Program-made: the position numbers and the translations under genes
Assembly (NCBI RefSeq): GCF_003234935.1
Contig: NZ_QKSB01000001.1
Coordinates: forward strand, 806,001-870,000
From: Putridiphycobacter roseus
Lineage (GTDB): Bacteria > Bacteroidota > Bacteroidia > Flavobacteriales_D > Crocinitomicaceae
Reading direction: 5' to 3'
DNA length: 64,000 nucleotides
Notes under the pieces: model-generated
The model's input: only the letters and a program-made list of their open reading frames with translations
Databases searched by the model: none
Told to the model about the DNA's origin: nothing
Part shown: positions 63,043 to 64,000 of the stretch, piece by piece
How the letters are laid out: every line of letters begins with the position of its first letter
Numbering within the stretch: the stretch's first letter is position 1

Positions 63043-64000
63043 TATTGCAGGACATTTTTTCTCTCGGCATCTAATTTAATCAATGTAAAGAGTAAAACAG
63101 TAAAACTCATCATACTGGAACCACCATAACTGAAAAATGGTAATGGAATTCCAATTACCGGTGCCAATCCAATGGCCATGCCGATATTAATTAGCATATG
63201 AAAAAAAAAGATTCCCAAAACACAATAGGCATAAATCCGGGTAAATCTAGACCGCTGTCTTTCGGCCACGGTAATAATTTTCATCATTAAACCTATATAC
63301 AGTCCAATTAACAAAGAAGCACCTAAAAAGCCGCGTTCTTCAGACCAAGTACAGAAAATAAAATCGGTGCTTTGCATGGGAACATGGCGCTGATTAGCAT
63401 TGGCTAATTTAGCCTGCATGAATCCATTCCCCATAAAACCACCAGAACCAATGGCTGCTTTAGAACGATTGATATTATATCCTTTACCATCTGGATCAAC
63501 AATTTTCCCTAGTAATAAATCAATTCTTTCCTTTTGGTGACTTTGTAGAATATTAGTATAACCAACTTCTACAAAATTTACAAAAACTATAGAAATTAAA
63601 AAACCACCAATAATTACACGATATAAACTCTTTCTATTTCTAGGTATAACATAATTTTTGACCATAAAAATAGAAACCAATCCCAACAAAGTAATAAACA
63701 AAAATATACCAAACTTCCCAGTCACTTTAATTTTTGTAAAAGGGATAAAAAATGTATTATCTGCCACAATCAATGTAATAACAGCCACAATTACTGCGAC
63801 TATACCGAACAAGATTATGTTACCGGAAAGACCTTCTCTATAAAGCACCAATACGAAGGAAACAAAGATGATAAAAGTACCAGCATCTGGTTGTAATAAA
63901 ACAAGGATAGAAGGTATGCCTAGAATCAAACCTATTCTAAATTTAGATTTAAATTCTTTAAATTGACTACCCATTTCAGCTATATATTTAGCCAATGCTA
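63042..64000 (-). CDS. rodA: Rod shape-determining protein RodA, 5' end outside window
   Basis: C-terminal 318 or so residues of a SEDS-family peptidoglycan glycosyltransferase that works with PBP2 in side-wall synthesis. The frame is open to the right edge and begins in mid-protein (ALAKYIAEM), so the true start and first helices lie beyond the window. Diagnostic SEDS segments are LLQPDAGTFIIF (catalytic Asp region), RSKAAIGSGGFMGNGFMQAK, QSTDFIFCTWSEERGFLGAS and the terminal IPLPFFSYGGSSMMSF. This matches RodA better than FtsW (GSGG, SEERGFLG). Overlaps the CPBP gene by one base. Confidence 0.92.
   Translation of the reverse strand, partial: ALAKYIAEMGSQFKEFKSKFRIGLILGIPSILVLLQPDAGTFIIFVSFVLVLYREGLSGNIILFGIVAVIVAVITLIVADNTFFIPFTKIKVTGKFGIFLFITLLGLVSIFMVKNYVIPRNRKSLYRVIIGGFLISIVFVNFVEVGYTNILQSHQKERIDLLLGKIVDPDGKGYNINRSKAAIGSGGFMGNGFMQAKLANANQRHVPMQSTDFIFCTWSEERGFLGASLLIGLYIGLMMKIITVAERQRSRFTRIYAYCVLGIFFFHMLINIGMAIGLAPVIGIPLPFFSYGGSSMMSFTVLLFTLIKLDAERKNVLQ

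Noticed and set aside
1..64000. CRISPR array, prophage, insertion sequence, tRNA or defence island
   Set aside because: No regularly spaced repeats, transposase or integrase reading frames, cloverleaf-like segments or phage structural genes were recognised on either strand.

Overview
The window is a gene-dense, AT-rich chromosomal segment from an aerobic, Gram-negative member of the Bacteroidota. The evidence is type IX secretion sorting domains of both the PorSS-type and the CHU_C (gliding-associated) type, a complete alternative complex III operon joined to caa3-like cytochrome oxidase genes, a TonB-dependent receptor with a carboxypeptidase-regulatory-like N-terminus, KDO and heptosyl-type LPS genes, and -7 promoter elements of the form TAnnTTTG typical of the Bacteroidota vegetative sigma factor. 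The order cannot be fixed from sequence alone. I see no tRNA, rRNA, CRISPR array, insertion sequence or prophage; nearly everything looks like core chromosome.

Layout. 0-5.6 kb: homogentisate dioxygenase, SDR-type threonine dehydrogenase, a MORN-like repeat protein, cysS and ppa. 5.7-8.2 kb: small exported proteins, with a YHYH-domain lipoprotein and an EF-hand lipoprotein carrying three single-base frameshifts between them. 8.2-9.5 kb: an overlapping ECF sigma / anti-sigma / LTxxQ periplasmic protein operon (minus strand) whose sigma gene lacks an ordinary start. 9.6-15.4 kb: acyl-CoA carboxylase beta, a von Willebrand-A surface protein, an LTA-synthase-like membrane sulfatase and a TapB-like exported protein. 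15.5-24.1 kb: ALDH7 (lysine catabolism), kdsB, TonB receptor, a MerR regulator with a cobalamin-domain-like C-terminus, PPK2, queG, ruvB.

24.2-36.6 kb is one long minus-strand respiratory operon: actA-actB-actC-actD-actE-actF-coxB-coxA. It would take electrons from menaquinol through alternative complex III to cytochrome c and oxygen. Three subunits carry additions: ActE is fused to a TSP3-like segment and an OmpA-type peptidoglycan-binding domain, ActC ends in a helix-hairpin-helix domain, and CoxB has an extra N-terminal membrane helix and a helical insertion in its CuA domain. This is the most interesting part of the window.

36.8-47.2 kb is a secretion-cargo region: a SPOR-domain protein, a 1293-residue CHU_C-tailed surface protein, uridine kinase, a nearly cargo-less CHU_C protein, a DUF2853 protein, and two tandem M43-type metalloproteases with type A sorting tails. 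47.2-64 kb holds housekeeping and envelope genes: an SDR, a trans-sulfuration enzyme, a YjbR protein, a PfkB kinase, a DUF349-membrane protein-GT2-GT9 operon, DUF3108, YraN, an outer-membrane protein, TatD, asparaginase, an ExbB-membrane protein-ExbD-ExbD operon, a CPBP protease and a 5'-truncated rodA running off the right edge.
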